From Arthrobacter sulfonylureivorans (lineage in GTDB: Bacteria; Actinomycetota; Actinomycetes; Actinomycetales; Micrococcaceae), in the NCBI GenBank assembly GCA_004000035.1, contig RJAE01000001.1, positions 62,001-126,000 of the forward strand: a DNA stretch of 64,000 nt, written 5' to 3'. The translations under genes were made by a program, and so were the position numbers. The notes beneath the pieces were generated by a model. It did no database searches. It saw nothing but the letters and a program-made list of their open reading frames with translations, and was not told the DNA's origin. Each line of letters begins with the position of its first letter. The stretch's first letter is position 1. Shown piece by piece: positions 18,444-27,198 of this stretch.

Positions 18444-19289
18444 ATGATGGGATCCCACCACGCCCTCTCCGGCGCCGCCGCCTGGATCGCCCTCACCAGC
18501 CAGGTGCACGTGCCGCTGGATGCCATCACGACGCCGATGGGCTGGGGCGAGCAGAGCCTCACCTTGGGCTGGGGGCTGCTGGACGTCGGGCCGCTGGGCC
18601 TGATCACCGGAGCCATGGTGACCGCAGGCGCCGCGCTGGTGCCGGACGCAGACCACCACAACGCCACCATCGCCCACTCGCTGCCCCCGCTCTCCAACTC
18701 AGTCTGCGCCGGCGTGGGTGCGCTTGCCGGCGGACATCGCCGAGGCACCCACTCGCTGATCGGTTTGGCGGCCTTCGTGGCCGCGGCGTGGGTCGCCGGG
18801 CTCTGGACGGTTGAGACCGAATGGTTCGGCACGGTTTATCCGGGTGCGGGCATCTTGTGCGTGCTGCTGGTTGCTTTCGCCGCCAAAGCCCTCAAGTTCC
18901 TGCCCGACGGGCTGCAGAAGATTCCGTGGGCCGTGGGCCTGTCGGTGGCCGCGTTTATCGCCGTATACGCGCCGGAACATCAGAACTGGTTCCCGCTGGC
19001 CATGGGCATCGGGGTGGTCATGCACGTCCTCGGGGACATGCTGACCACCGGGGGAGTGAACCTGCTCTGGCCACTGCGGATCAAGCCGCCCAAGGTATGG
19101 CGCCGGGTCCCGCTGCTGAACACCATCTGGCGGCGGAACGGCTACTTCGCGCTGCCGCTGCTGGGAAATGCCGGGTCCGTGCGCGAATGGGCGCTGCTGG
19201 TGCCGGTCAGCGCCTACGTAGTGATCCTGTTCATGGGCGCTTGCCTGGACGTTGGACACCAGGGCCTGACGGCGCTCGGCGCCGGCTGA
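18444..19289 (+). CDS. DUF457/YdjM-type membrane-bound metal-dependent hydrolase-like protein
   Basis: The 281-residue membrane protein has the histidine/aspartate pattern of this poorly characterised family: GSHHALSG at the start, PDADHHNATIAH, HRRGTHSL, and VMHVLGDMLTTGGV in the second half, between about five hydrophobic segments. The pattern suggests a metal site, but no reaction is established. ATG 18444 is preferred because GAAAGGA lies 11 bases upstream; 18414 and 18432 are alternatives. It is a separate unit inserted between map and infA. Confidence 0.78.
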   Translation: MMGSHHALSGAAAWIALTSQVHVPLDAITTPMGWGEQSLTLGWGLLDVGPLGLITGAMVTAGAALVPDADHHNATIAHSLPPLSNSVCAGVGALAGGHRRGTHSLIGLAAFVAAAWVAGLWTVETEWFGTVYPGAGILCVLLVAFAAKALKFLPDGLQKIPWAVGLSVAAFIAVYAPEHQNWFPLAMGIGVVMHVLGDMLTTGGVNLLWPLRIKPPKVWRRVPLLNTIWRRNGYFALPLLGNAGSVREWALLVPVSAYVVILFMGACLDVGHQGLTALGAG

Positions 19290-19350
19290 CCCCCGCGGCC
19301 CTCCGGCCGACAGTAAAGGACGTATCGGGAAGAACCAGAGGAGAGACTGC

Positions 19351-19599
19351 ATGAGCCGGAATCCGAAGCGCGTCGATGGGAAAGCGGTGGTGCTGGTGGT
19401 GGTCATTGCCGCGCTCTTCGCAACGGTTCTGCTCCCGGCGGTGAACGCCGGCTTCACCCTCGTCTCCGGCGCTGGGGATGAGACGGCGCCGGGCGGGTTG
19501 CGGGTCCTCCTGACGGCGGTCATTGGCGTGCTGACAGCCTCCTTCGCCGGCATCGGCGCGGCCGCGTTGCTCCGGCGCCGCCGGCGGAACAGGCCATGA
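19351..19599 (+). CDS. Small two-span membrane protein, unknown function
   Basis: An 82-residue protein begins at an ATG preceded by GAGGAGAG. It has two hydrophobic stretches (AVVLVVVIAALFATVLLPAV near the N-terminus and VLLTAVIGVLTASFAGIGAA) and ends in a very basic cluster RRRRRNRP. I do not recognise a family. The good ribosome binding site and the clean membrane topology support it as a real gene. It lies 61 bases after the DUF457-type gene and could be co-transcribed with it. Confidence 0.65.
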   Translation: MSRNPKRVDGKAVVLVVVIAALFATVLLPAVNAGFTLVSGAGDETAPGGLRVLLTAVIGVLTASFAGIGAAALLRRRRRNRP

Positions 19600-19717
19600 C
19601 GCCGCCGGGCGGTCCGCGCGGGAGGGGCCGCCCGGCAACACCCGGGTGCCCCGCCCGGCCAACACACTAGACGGCCTCCTCCTTGCCCCGGCGCGGCTGC
19701 CGGGCGAGGATGAGGCC

Positions 19718-20758
19718 ATGGCTTCTTCCATCACCGATGTACCCGGCATCCGCGTGGGCCAGGTCCAGAAGACCGGCGGCGGCTGGCTCACCGGCGTCAC
19801 CGTGGTGCTGCCGCCGCCGGGCACCGTGGGCGCCGTGGACGTGCGCGGCGGAGGGCCGGCCACGCACGAAACCGACGCCCTGGACCCCACCACCCTGGTG
19901 CCGACCGTGGACGCGGTGGTGCTCGCCGGCGGCAGCGCCTTCGGGCTGATCGCCGCACACGGGGCCCAGCGCTGGCTGGAGGAACATGGACTCGGTTACC
20001 GCACGGCGAACGCCGTGGTGCCGATTGTCCCGGCGGCAGCCATCTATGACCTGGGCCGGGGCGGGGACATCACGGCCCGCCCTGATGAGCAGATGGGGTA
20101 CGACGCCGCTGCCTCCGCGGGCGCGATGCAGGACTTCGGCGCGGTGCGGCGCGGCAACGTCGGCGCCGGCACCGGGGCGGCCATGGGCTTCCAGCAGTAC
20201 AAGGGGGGAGTGGGAACCGCCTCGCTGCGGATGAGCGGCGCGAACGACGGCGTGGTGGTCGGCGCGCTGGCCGTGGTGAACGCGGCCGGTATGCCGTTCC
20301 ACGGGAGTGGTGCGGAGGGTCTCCACACGGGCGCTGCGCGCCCTGGTCGACCACCGGGGGAGAACGGCGCCGCTGGTGGACTGCCACAGGGGGAGGACGC
20401 TGCCGCTGGTCCATCACCGGGGCCTGGAACGTCGGCTGCCCCGCTGAACACCACTCTGTGCGTGGTAGCGACGAACGCGGTGCTGGATCCGGCCCAAGCC
20501 AAGCGCACCGCCTCCGCCGCGCACGCCGGGCTGGCCCGGGCGCTGAGCCCGTCGCACACCTTGATGGACGGAGATGTGGTCTTCACCCTGGCCACCGGAG
20601 CGCAGCCCTTGGTCCAGGAAGGTCCGATGGATGCCCGGGCGGAACTGCACGTGCTCGCCGCGGAGGCGGTCACCGTTGCCATCAGGGACGCGGTGGTGAG
20701 CGCCGAACGGGTGGAGGGCTCCGGCGTCGTACTGGAAAAGTACCCGTACCCGGACTGA
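19718..20758 (+). CDS. P1-family (DmpA/S58-type) self-processing peptidase
   Basis: The 346-residue protein belongs to the DmpA/L-aminopeptidase family, which cleaves itself to expose an N-terminal Ser or Thr nucleophile. Recognisable blocks are ITDVPGIRVGQVQ at the start, VDAVVLAGGSAFGL, and RRGNVGAGTGAAMG. The probable processing site is in PLNTTLCVVATNA (Asn244-Thr245). Residues about 196-242, just before that site, are a Gly/Pro/Ala-rich insertion encoded by imperfect DNA repeats. ATG 19718 is chosen for its GAGGA seven bases upstream. The substrate is unknown. It is an accessory gene between map and infA. Confidence 0.85.
   Translation: MASSITDVPGIRVGQVQKTGGGWLTGVTVVLPPPGTVGAVDVRGGGPATHETDALDPTTLVPTVDAVVLAGGSAFGLIAAHGAQRWLEEHGLGYRTANAVVPIVPAAAIYDLGRGGDITARPDEQMGYDAAASAGAMQDFGAVRRGNVGAGTGAAMGFQQYKGGVGTASLRMSGANDGVVVGALAVVNAAGMPFHGSGAEGLHTGAARPGRPPGENGAAGGLPQGEDAAAGPSPGPGTSAAPLNTTLCVVATNAVLDPAQAKRTASAAHAGLARALSPSHTLMDGDVVFTLATGAQPLVQEGPMDARAELHVLAAEAVTVAIRDAVVSAERVEGSGVVLEKYPYPD
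20331..20424 (+). repeat. Three imperfect 30-33-base repeats inside the P1 peptidase gene
   Basis: Units start near 20331, 20363 and 20396. Each contains CTGGT (20343, 20373, 20406) followed by a CCACCGGGGG-like G-rich end. They keep the reading frame and encode the Gly/Pro/Ala-rich linker before the presumed autoproteolysis site. Confidence 0.6.
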
Positions 20759-20844
20759 GGGGTTGCGCCGCGGCATCACACGGGGCACCGCGCTGCGGCC
20801 TCACGTTGGGCATCGCGGGGCCGCTGCCCAACCGTTATCCGGAT

Positions 20845-20873
20845 TTAACTTAATCCCGCATCCGGAGTACAGT
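20845..20873 (+). promoter_or_regulatory. Candidate infA operon promoter
   Basis: TTAACT and TACAGT are 17 bases apart, in the AT-richest part of the 270-base gap before infA. Transcription would start near 20880, giving a leader of about 150 bases. It is supported by spacing and position only. Confidence 0.42.
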
Positions 20874-21028
20874 TGTCTGTTGGTTGTCTCTACTTTCATG
20901 CCCATCTTCGGGTGCATGGCGCCCGCGAAAGCCGTTTGGTTTCGTACGGCGTCAGTGGGGTGTAGCGGCAAGCAAAACCCAAAAACTAGCCACCGCGTCA
21001 GCGATGGTTACTGACGTTAGCGGAGGAT

Positions 21029-21250
21029 ATGGCTAAGAAAGACGGTGTCATTGAGATTGAAGGCACTGTGCAGGAGGCTCTGCCCAATGCGATGTTCCGC
21101 GTTGAGTTGACCAACGGGCACGTTGTGCTGGCTCATATCTCAGGAAAGATGCGTCAGCACTACATCAGGATCCTCCCCGAGGACCGCGTTGTGGTGGAAC
21201 TCAGCCCGTACGACCTCTCACGGGGCCGTATCGTCTACCGCTACAAGTAA
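21029..21250 (+). CDS. infA: Translation initiation factor IF-1
   Basis: IF-1 occupies the A site during initiation. The 73-residue OB-fold protein reads [20 protein letters not shown] and ends [14 protein letters not shown], as in nearly all bacteria. GCGGAGGATATGG provides the ribosome binding site. It starts the infA-rpmJ-rpsM-rpsK unit. Confidence 0.99.
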   Translation: MAKKDGVIEIEGTVQEALPNAMFRVELTNGHVVLAHISGKMRQHYIRILPEDRVVVELSPYDLSRGRIVYRYK

Positions 21251-21324
21251 AGACTTATGCCGCGGGCAACTGCGGAGAACGTAAGTAGTTACAACAGCAT
21301 CAGCTAACAACGCAAAGGAAAACC

Positions 21325-21438
21325 ATGAAGGTCCAGCCGAGCGTCAAGCGGATTTGTGACAAGTGCCAGGTGATTCGTCGCAAGGGCAACGTCATCGTGA
21401 TCTGCGAGAACCCGCGCCACAAGCAGCGCCAGGGCTAA
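21325..21438 (+). CDS. rpmJ: 50S ribosomal protein L36
   Basis: This 37-residue protein begins [20 protein letters not shown]. It carries the zinc-ribbon ligands Cys11, Cys14, Cys27 and His32, so it is the zinc-binding (C+) form. CAAAGGAAAACC precedes the ATG. Position between infA and rpsM is canonical. A small CCTGC-TTTA-GCAGG hairpin at 21443-21456 follows the stop. Confidence 0.97.
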   Translation: MKVQPSVKRICDKCQVIRRKGNVIVICENPRHKQRQG

Positions 21439-21597
21439 GACTCCTGCTTTAGCAGGGGCCGCACGCCCACGCGTAGTAACTCAAGATAAAGGCAGCGCAG
21501 CAGGGCAACCTGCATACCCCCGGCACGGAGGCCGGGGACCTGGACAACGGGGATGTGCTGCTTCAGACCTCCGGATACAACAAGGAGAACCGCCAAT

Positions 21598-21972
21598 ATG
21601 GCTCGTCTCGCTGGCGTAGATATTCCCCGCGAAAAGCGGGTAATTATCGCCCTGACTTACATCTACGGCGTGGGCAAGACCCGTGCAGAGCAGGTTATCG
21701 CGGAGACCGGCATCAGCCCGGACACCCGCGTCAAGGACCTCACCGACGCTGAGCTCGTTCAGCTGCGTGACTTCATCGAGGGCAACTACAAGGTTGAAGG
21801 CGACCTCCGCCGCGAAGTTGCAGCCGACATCCGCCGCAAGGTTGAAATCGGCAGCTACGAAGGCATCCGCCACCGCCGCGGCCTGCCCGTCCGCGGACAG
21901 CGCACCAAGACCAACGCCCGTACCCGCAAGGGCCCGAAGCGTACCGTCGCCGGTAAGAAGAAGACCCGCTGA
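21598..21972 (+). CDS. rpsM: 30S ribosomal protein S13
   Basis: S13 lies at the top of the small-subunit head and contacts the large subunit. The ATG at 21598, after AAGGAGAACCGCC, gives a 124-residue protein opening [20 protein letters not shown]. The signature [20 protein letters not shown] and the basic tail are present. An upstream in-frame ATG is not supported by a binding site. Confidence 0.98.
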   Translation: MARLAGVDIPREKRVIIALTYIYGVGKTRAEQVIAETGISPDTRVKDLTDAELVQLRDFIEGNYKVEGDLRREVAADIRRKVEIGSYEGIRHRRGLPVRGQRTKTNARTRKGPKRTVAGKKKTR

Positions 21973-22018
21973 TTCCCAGCCGGTCAGCTAGCTACCAACC
22001 AACTTTGTAGGAGAAGAA

Positions 22019-22420
22019 ATGCCCCCCAAGACTCGTGGAGCGGTCCGCAAGCCGCGTCGCAAGGACAAAAAGAACATCGCGCTGGGCCAGGCGCACATCA
22101 AGAGCACCTTCAACAACACCATCGTGTCCATCACGGACCCGTCCGGTGCCGTCATCTCGTGGGCCTCGGCCGGCGAGGTTGGCTTCAAGGGCTCCCGCAA
22201 GTCCACTCCGTTCGCCGCGCAGATGGCCGCCGAGTCGGCTGCCAAGCGCGCCCAGGAGCACGGCCTGAAGAAGGTCGATGTCTTCGTGAAGGGCCCGGGG
22301 TCGGGACGCGAGACCGCCATCCGTTCGCTGCAGGCTGCTGGCCTCGAGGTTGGCTCCATCTCGGACGTCACCCCCAGCGCCCACAACGGATGCCGTCCGC
22401 CGAAGCGCCGCCGCGTCTAA
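22019..22420 (+). CDS. rpsK: 30S ribosomal protein S11
   Basis: S11 is on the platform of the small subunit near the mRNA exit. The 133-residue protein has [20 protein letters not shown] and closes with [17 protein letters not shown]-type sequence (here [17 protein letters not shown]). GTAGGAGAAGAA precedes the ATG. rpsD, which in some bacteria follows here, is missing; rpoA is next. Confidence 0.98.
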   Translation: MPPKTRGAVRKPRRKDKKNIALGQAHIKSTFNNTIVSITDPSGAVISWASAGEVGFKGSRKSTPFAAQMAAESAAKRAQEHGLKKVDVFVKGPGSGRETAIRSLQAAGLEVGSISDVTPSAHNGCRPPKRRRV

Positions 22421-22434
22421 TCAGCCCAAGGATA

Positions 22435-22494
22435 CTTTTGGCCGCCGCACAGAGTCCCCCCACGTTTGCGGGAGATCCTGTCGGCGGCCGAAAG
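22435..22494 (+). promoter_or_regulatory. Hairpin between rpsK and rpoA
   Basis: Thirteen-base arms CTTTTGGCCGCCG and CGGCGGCCGAAAG pair with one wobble around a 34-base loop. No T-run follows. It could moderate read-through into rpoA or mark an RNA-processing site; this is inference. Confidence 0.5.
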
Positions 22495-22577
22495 TTCCAC
22501 GCTGGAGGCTGACCAGCCGCCCATTTCCACCAATTCGTGCTGCGTCATATAGCGGATGCTCGCTGAAAGGAAACTAA

Positions 22578-23582
22578 GTGCTCATTGCACAGCGCCCCAC
22601 CCTTACTGAAGAAGTAGTGGCCGATAACCGTTCCCGGTTCGTCATCGAACCGTTGGAGCCGGGCTTTGGCTACACCCTCGGAAACTCTCTCCGCCGCACG
22701 CTGCTGTCCTCGATCCCGGGTGCTGCCGTAACCAGCATCCGCATCGACGGCGTGCTGCATGAGTTCACCACCGTGCCGGGTGTGAAGGAAGATGTCACCG
22801 AGATCATCCTGAACATCAAGAACCTGGCCGTCTCCTCCGAGCACGACGAGCCCGTGGTTGCCTACCTGCGCAAGCAGGGACCCGGCGTCGTCACCGCTGC
22901 AGACATTGCTCCGCCGGCCGGCGTGGAATTCCACAACCCGGACCTGCACATCGCCACGCTGAACGAGAAGGGCAAGTTCGAGCTCGAACTGACCATCGAA
23001 CGCGGCCGTGGCTACGTGTCGGCAGCCCAGAACAAGTCCGGCGACCAGGAGATCGGCCGTATCCCGGTTGACTCCATCTACTCGCCGGTGCTGAAGGTGA
23101 CCTTCAAGGTTGAGGCAACCCGTGTTGAGCAGCGCACCGACTTCGACCGCCTGATTGTCGACGTCGAAACCAAGGACTCCATTGCACCGCGCGACGCCGT
23201 CGCCTCTGCCGGAACCACCCTGGTTGAACTGTTCGGCCTGGCCCGCGAGCTGAACACCGCCGCCGAAGGCATCGAGATTGGCCCGAGCCCCACGGACGCC
23301 GCCCTGGCTGCCGACATGGCCCTGCCGATCGAGGACCTGGAGCTGACGGTCCGTTCCTACAACTGCCTTAAGCGTGAGGGCATCCACTCCGTGGGTGAAC
23401 TCGTTGCCCGCTCCGAGGCCGACCTGATGGACATCCGCAACTTCGGTGCCAAGTCCATCGACGAGGTCAAGGCAAAGCTGGTGGAACTGGGTCTGTCGCT
23501 GAAGGATTCGCCTCCTGGGTTCGATCTGGCTGCCCGCGCGGCTGCCATCGACGAGGACGAAACCTTCGAGGACGAACTCTAA
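22578..23582 (+). CDS. rpoA: RNA polymerase alpha subunit
   Basis: The 334-residue protein scaffolds RNA polymerase assembly through its N-terminal domain ([20 protein letters not shown]) and touches upstream DNA and activators through its C-terminal domain ([17 protein letters not shown] and [14 protein letters not shown]). The start is GTG with GAAAGGAAACTAA upstream. The tail is short and acidic. Next is rplQ, as usual. Confidence 0.99.
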   Translation: MLIAQRPTLTEEVVADNRSRFVIEPLEPGFGYTLGNSLRRTLLSSIPGAAVTSIRIDGVLHEFTTVPGVKEDVTEIILNIKNLAVSSEHDEPVVAYLRKQGPGVVTAADIAPPAGVEFHNPDLHIATLNEKGKFELELTIERGRGYVSAAQNKSGDQEIGRIPVDSIYSPVLKVTFKVEATRVEQRTDFDRLIVDVETKDSIAPRDAVASAGTTLVELFGLARELNTAAEGIEIGPSPTDAALAADMALPIEDLELTVRSYNCLKREGIHSVGELVARSEADLMDIRNFGAKSIDEVKAKLVELGLSLKDSPPGFDLAARAAAIDEDETFEDEL

Positions 23583-23647
23583 AACGCAAGAATTCTGCCG
23601 CCTTGGCGCTCGGGAGCGCACAGCGGCACCATTGAGGAGAAAACATA

Positions 23648-24211
23648 ATGCCTACCCCCGCTAAGGGTCCGCGCCTCGGAGGCGGTCCTGCCCACGAGCG
23701 CCTGATGCTCGCCAACCTGTCTGCCGCTCTCTTCGAGCACAAGCGGATCACCACCACGGTCACCAAGGCCAAGCGCCTGCGCCCGTTCGCAGAGCGCCTG
23801 ATCACCTTCGCCAAGCGCGGAGACCTGTCCTCGCGCCGCCGCGTCCTGGCCGTGATCAGCAACAAGGGCATCGTGCACGAGCTGTTCACCGACATCGCTC
23901 CGGTCATGTCCGCCCGCGACGGCGGCTACACCCGCATCACCAAGATCGGCAACCGCAAGGGCGACAACGCCCCCATGGCCGTCATCGAACTAGTGATGGA
24001 GCCCGTTTCCCCGAAGCAGGCCGTGGTGAACGAGGCCGAGAAGGCCACTGCCAAGGCAGCCCCGGCTCCGGTCGAGGAAGAGACCGCTTCGGCTGAGTCC
24101 GCTGACTCGCCCGAGTCCGCACAGTCCGGCGATTCCGCCGAGTCGGCTGATTCCGCGGAGTCCGCTCCGTCGGCCGAGTCCGCTGAGGAAGCCACCGAAG
24201 AGAAGAAGTAG
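23648..24211 (+). CDS. rplQ: 50S ribosomal protein L17 with a repetitive acidic tail
   Basis: The L17 core (residues 1 to about 120) begins [20 protein letters not shown] and includes [19 protein letters not shown]17 lies near the exit tunnel. The usual length is 115-130; here it is 187, because residues from about 125 form an Ala/Glu/Ser tail in which SAES, SADS and ESA units repeat. The tail is presumably disordered and may have grown by codon-level slippage, since GCCGAGTC/GCTGATTCC units recur in the DNA. It is the last gene of the alpha operon, followed by a hairpin. Confidence 0.96.
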   Translation: MPTPAKGPRLGGGPAHERLMLANLSAALFEHKRITTTVTKAKRLRPFAERLITFAKRGDLSSRRRVLAVISNKGIVHELFTDIAPVMSARDGGYTRITKIGNRKGDNAPMAVIELVMEPVSPKQAVVNEAEKATAKAAPAPVEEETASAESADSPESAQSGDSAESADSAESAPSAESAEEATEEKK

Positions 24212-24230
24212 TTCTTCACCTTCGCTGTCT

Positions 24231-24266
24231 GAAGCCCGCTGTTCCCTCTTGGGGACGGCGGGCTTC
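24231..24266 (+). terminator. Terminator-like hairpin after rplQ
   Basis: Sixteen-base arms (GAAGCCCGCTGTTCCC and GGGGACGGCGGGCTTC) pair with two wobbles around a TCTT loop. There is no T-run, so it may act weakly or with Rho. Confidence 0.65.
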
Positions 24267-24396
24267 TGCGTACCCCGGAATGTGAAAATGACGACGGCGG
24301 TGCCCGGCTTGGGGGAGAGGCGACGGCTGCCTGCAACTCATCCGCGCGTCCGGCAGCTTCCGGATACTGCGAATGGCCCCCGGTAGCATTAACCCC

Positions 24397-25407
24397 ATGC
24401 AACTGAACACCTCCGCCGTCCCGGACCGGGGCGGCGATCTTGTGCGCGTCCGGATGGACGTGGCGTACGACGGCGGTCCCTTCAGCGGGTGGGCTGTGCA
24501 GCCGGGCAGGCTGACCGTCCAGGGCGCTCTCGAGGAAGCGCTGGAGATAATGATCCGACGGCCGGTCCGGCTCACCGTTGCCGGCCGCACCGACGCAGGC
24601 GTCCACGCCCGCGGACAGGTGGTGCACTTCGATCTGGCAGCAGGGGAGTGGCACGGACTCGCCCGAGGGCAGGAAGTGGACCCCGGACTGGCCCTGGTGC
24701 GGCGGCTGCGCGGCGTGCTGGCCAAGGTGCTTGGCGGCCGCGTCGGCGCACCGGTGCCCTATCGGGACCTCGCCGGGGCCATCGAGGTCAGGCGGGCTGT
24801 CATCGCCCCGGCAGGATTCGACGCCCGGTTCTCGGCCTTATGGCGCCGCTACAGCTACCGCATCGCGGACGGCGCCGAGCTATGGGATCCGTTGTTCCGC
24901 AACACCACGCTCTGGCACAAACACGCTCTTGGCGTCGACCTGCTGAACGAGGCCGCCACCAAACTCCTGGGCATCGGTGACTTCTTGGCATTCTGCAAAC
25001 CGCGCGAAGGCGCCACCACCATCCGCGAGTTGCAGAAGTTCGAATTCACCCGTGATGCCGACGGCGTGGTCATTGCCACAATTCAAGCTGATGCCTTCTG
25101 CCACAACATGGTACGTTCGCTGATCGGCGCTTCGCTGATGGTCGGCAGCGGCGAGCAACCGGCGGAGTGGCTGCGGGACCGGATGCTGGCGAAGGTCCGC
25201 GATTCGCAGAGCAAGCTTGCCCCGCCGCATCCGTTGGTACTGGAAGAAGTGCTCTATCCGGACGGCGGCGAACTGCTGCGTCGCGCTGAGCAAACCAGGG
25301 CCAAACGCTCCGACCCTGACGAGGGATGCCGGACGCTTCAGCCGGAACGCCTTAGCCGGAGCGTCACCCAAAGGCGTCCATCAAGCGGATGGCGGCCGGA
25401 CCCATGA
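24397..25407 (+). CDS. truA: tRNA pseudouridine synthase A
   Basis: TruA makes pseudouridine at positions 38-40 of the tRNA anticodon stem-loop. The catalytic Asp lies in GRTDAGVHARGQ (Asp66 with this start), and the N-terminal VAYDGGPFSGWAVQP and C-terminal FCHNMVRSLIGASLMVGSG motifs are clear. ATG 24397 is my choice; 24373 and 24454 are possible, and none has a strong ribosome binding site. With 336 residues it is longer than average because of an inserted segment near the middle and a basic tail. The last 44 bases overlap the convergent tadC gene. Confidence 0.94.
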   Translation: MQLNTSAVPDRGGDLVRVRMDVAYDGGPFSGWAVQPGRLTVQGALEEALEIMIRRPVRLTVAGRTDAGVHARGQVVHFDLAAGEWHGLARGQEVDPGLALVRRLRGVLAKVLGGRVGAPVPYRDLAGAIEVRRAVIAPAGFDARFSALWRRYSYRIADGAELWDPLFRNTTLWHKHALGVDLLNEAATKLLGIGDFLAFCKPREGATTIRELQKFEFTRDADGVVIATIQADAFCHNMVRSLIGASLMVGSGEQPAEWLRDRMLAKVRDSQSKLAPPHPLVLEEVLYPDGGELLRRAEQTRAKRSDPDEGCRTLQPERLSRSVTQRRPSSGWRPDP

Positions 25408-26242
25408 TGACGATGAACAACACCGGGAAGATGAACAGAATCAGCGGGAAAATCACCTTGACGGGGATCTTCATCGCCTTCTCTTCGGCGCGTTGCCGGC
25501 GCTTCACGCGCATCTGGTTGGCCTGGGTCCTCAGCACGGTGGCCAAGCCAATTCCATACTTGTCAGCCTGGACGACGGCACGGACAAAGGATTTGAGGTC
25601 CTGCACCGTCGAACGTCCAGCCATTGCCTGATACGCCTCGCCCCGGGATCTGCCCACTTGGATGTCCTGCAGCGTGCGTATGAACTCCTCTGCCAACGGG
25701 CCTTTACCGTTTTCAGCCGTCCTGGCCATGGCCGCTTCGAACCCCAGCCCGGCCTCGACAGCGATCAGCATCTGGTCGAGGGTGTTCGGCAATTCAAGTT
25801 CGATGGTCTGCTGCCGTTTGATCCCGCGATTATAGATCATCAAATCGGGACCGAAGTACCCCAAGACCGTTAGTCCCAGTGTGAAGAACGCCATTCCGGC
25901 GGAGGGGCTTTTGCTGAAGACGAACAGACCGAAGCCGAAGCCCGCCAGGGCCAACAGCGGCTTGCCCACGATCATCTTTTCCAGTGGCAGCGACATTGGC
26001 CGTCCGGCAGTAGCGAGGAGCCTGTCCAAGCGGGCTTCATAGCTGCCCGGCGTGAGCTTGCGGGCCAGGCCTAGGAAAATCGGCGGTCGGCTCGGCGGCT
26101 GGCCGTCGGCGGTGTAGGAGATTCGGCCGAGGTTTGTCTGAACGGAGATGACCGAACTTCGGTCGATGGCCAAGAGCGACCAAACCAAAAATGTGGCGGG
26201 CAGAATTACCAGTGCTATGAGGCCCCAGGCCATGAGTGTCAT
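25364..26242 (-). CDS. tadC: Tad pilus platform protein TadC (type II secretion F family)
   Basis: This 292-residue inner-membrane protein has an N-terminal membrane segment, hydrophobic stretches around residues 95-135, the cytoplasmic GspF-type domain ELPNTLDQMLIAVEAGLGFE, and two closing membrane helices (VIFPLILFIFPVLFIVIMGP). With TadB it forms the platform on which the TadA motor assembles Flp pili. It is the last gene of the - strand pilus operon, 11 bases after tadB. Its 3' end overlaps the truA end. Confidence 0.9.
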   Translation of the reverse strand: MTLMAWGLIALVILPATFLVWSLLAIDRSSVISVQTNLGRISYTADGQPPSRPPIFLGLARKLTPGSYEARLDRLLATAGRPMSLPLEKMIVGKPLLALAGFGFGLFVFSKSPSAGMAFFTLGLTVLGYFGPDLMIYNRGIKRQQTIELELPNTLDQMLIAVEAGLGFEAAMARTAENGKGPLAEEFIRTLQDIQVGRSRGEAYQAMAGRSTVQDLKSFVRAVVQADKYGIGLATVLRTQANQMRVKRRQRAEEKAMKIPVKVIFPLILFIFPVLFIVIMGPAAIRLMDAFG

Positions 26243-26253
26243 GATTCTTCCCC

Positions 26254-27198
26254 TTAGAACTTGATCTTGACCATGCGGCTGAGCCAGAAGCTGCCGATAG
26301 CCAGCAGGACGACGCCGACACCGATCATGATGTAACCGACGACGTCTTGAACCAGCAAGGACAAATAGCCGGGATTAATGACTGCGAGCACAAGCGCCAT
26401 CACGATAGGCAAGCCGATAAGGATGAGCGCTGACAGTTTCCCCTCGGCGCTCAGCGCGCGCACCTGACCCTTAATCTGCAGGCGCTCCCTGATGGTGTGG
26501 CCCACCTGGTCCAAAACGTTGGCTAAGTCCCCGCCCACCTCACGGTGGATTTGGATGGCCTGTGCAACCCAGGCGAAGTCCTCGCTGTCCACCCGCGCCG
26601 CCGACTCTTCCATTGCCACGGAAACATCCCTGCCGATCCTGGCCTCATTCAGCACTCGGCCGATTTCCTCCGCCGTCGGCGATTCGGACTCCTGGGCAAC
26701 CGCTTCCAGCGATCGCAGGACACTGTGTCCGGCACGGAGCCCGCCGGTGAGCATCATCAGCGTGTCGCCCAATTGGGCCTCAAAACGTGCACGGCGTTGC
26801 CCGGTTCTGAGCACCAGCAGGACCTTGGCAACAATAGGTGCCAGCACGGCCAGCAGCAGTCCGACGAAGATGTTGGCCAGCAGCGTGCCGAACAGTCCGC
26901 CCACCACCGCCCCGCAAATCACCATGACGGTAAAGTCTGCCGGCGACATCTTGATTCCGGCGATACCTAGGACGATGTGATTGAACGGGCCGGAGGTCCG
27001 CCCCACGACTCCATCAACAGCGTGCACCGTTGAATCCGTGAAGCGGGTCAGCAGCGATGCCTCTTGTACCGCCAGGGTGCCTTTCCGGCTGGCGGCGATA
27101 GACCTGTACCGCGGTTTGAGCACCACGAAGAACAGCAGCGCCAACGCCACGAAGCACATGCCCAGGGCCCCGTAGAGCCATACGGTTTCGGTAGTCAT
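26254..27198 (-). CDS. tadB: Tad pilus platform protein TadB (type II secretion F family)
   Basis: The 314-residue protein has one N-terminal membrane helix, a central pair, and a GspF-like domain with [20 protein letters not shown] and [20 protein letters not shown], then two C-terminal helices. It pairs with TadC. Its ATG overlaps the tadA stop in ATGA, so the two are coupled. Confidence 0.9.
   Translation of the reverse strand: MTTETVWLYGALGMCFVALALLFFVVLKPRYRSIAASRKGTLAVQEASLLTRFTDSTVHAVDGVVGRTSGPFNHIVLGIAGIKMSPADFTVMVICGAVVGGLFGTLLANIFVGLLLAVLAPIVAKVLLVLRTGQRRARFEAQLGDTLMMLTGGLRAGHSVLRSLEAVAQESESPTAEEIGRVLNEARIGRDVSVAMEESAARVDSEDFAWVAQAIQIHREVGGDLANVLDQVGHTIRERLQIKGQVRALSAEGKLSALILIGLPIVMALVLAVINPGYLSLLVQDVVGYIMIGVGVVLLAIGSFWLSRMVKIKF

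Noticed and set aside
23583-23647. A separate promoter for rplQ
   Set aside because: The 65-base gap after rpoA shows no -35/-10 pair; co-transcription with rpoA is the simpler reading.
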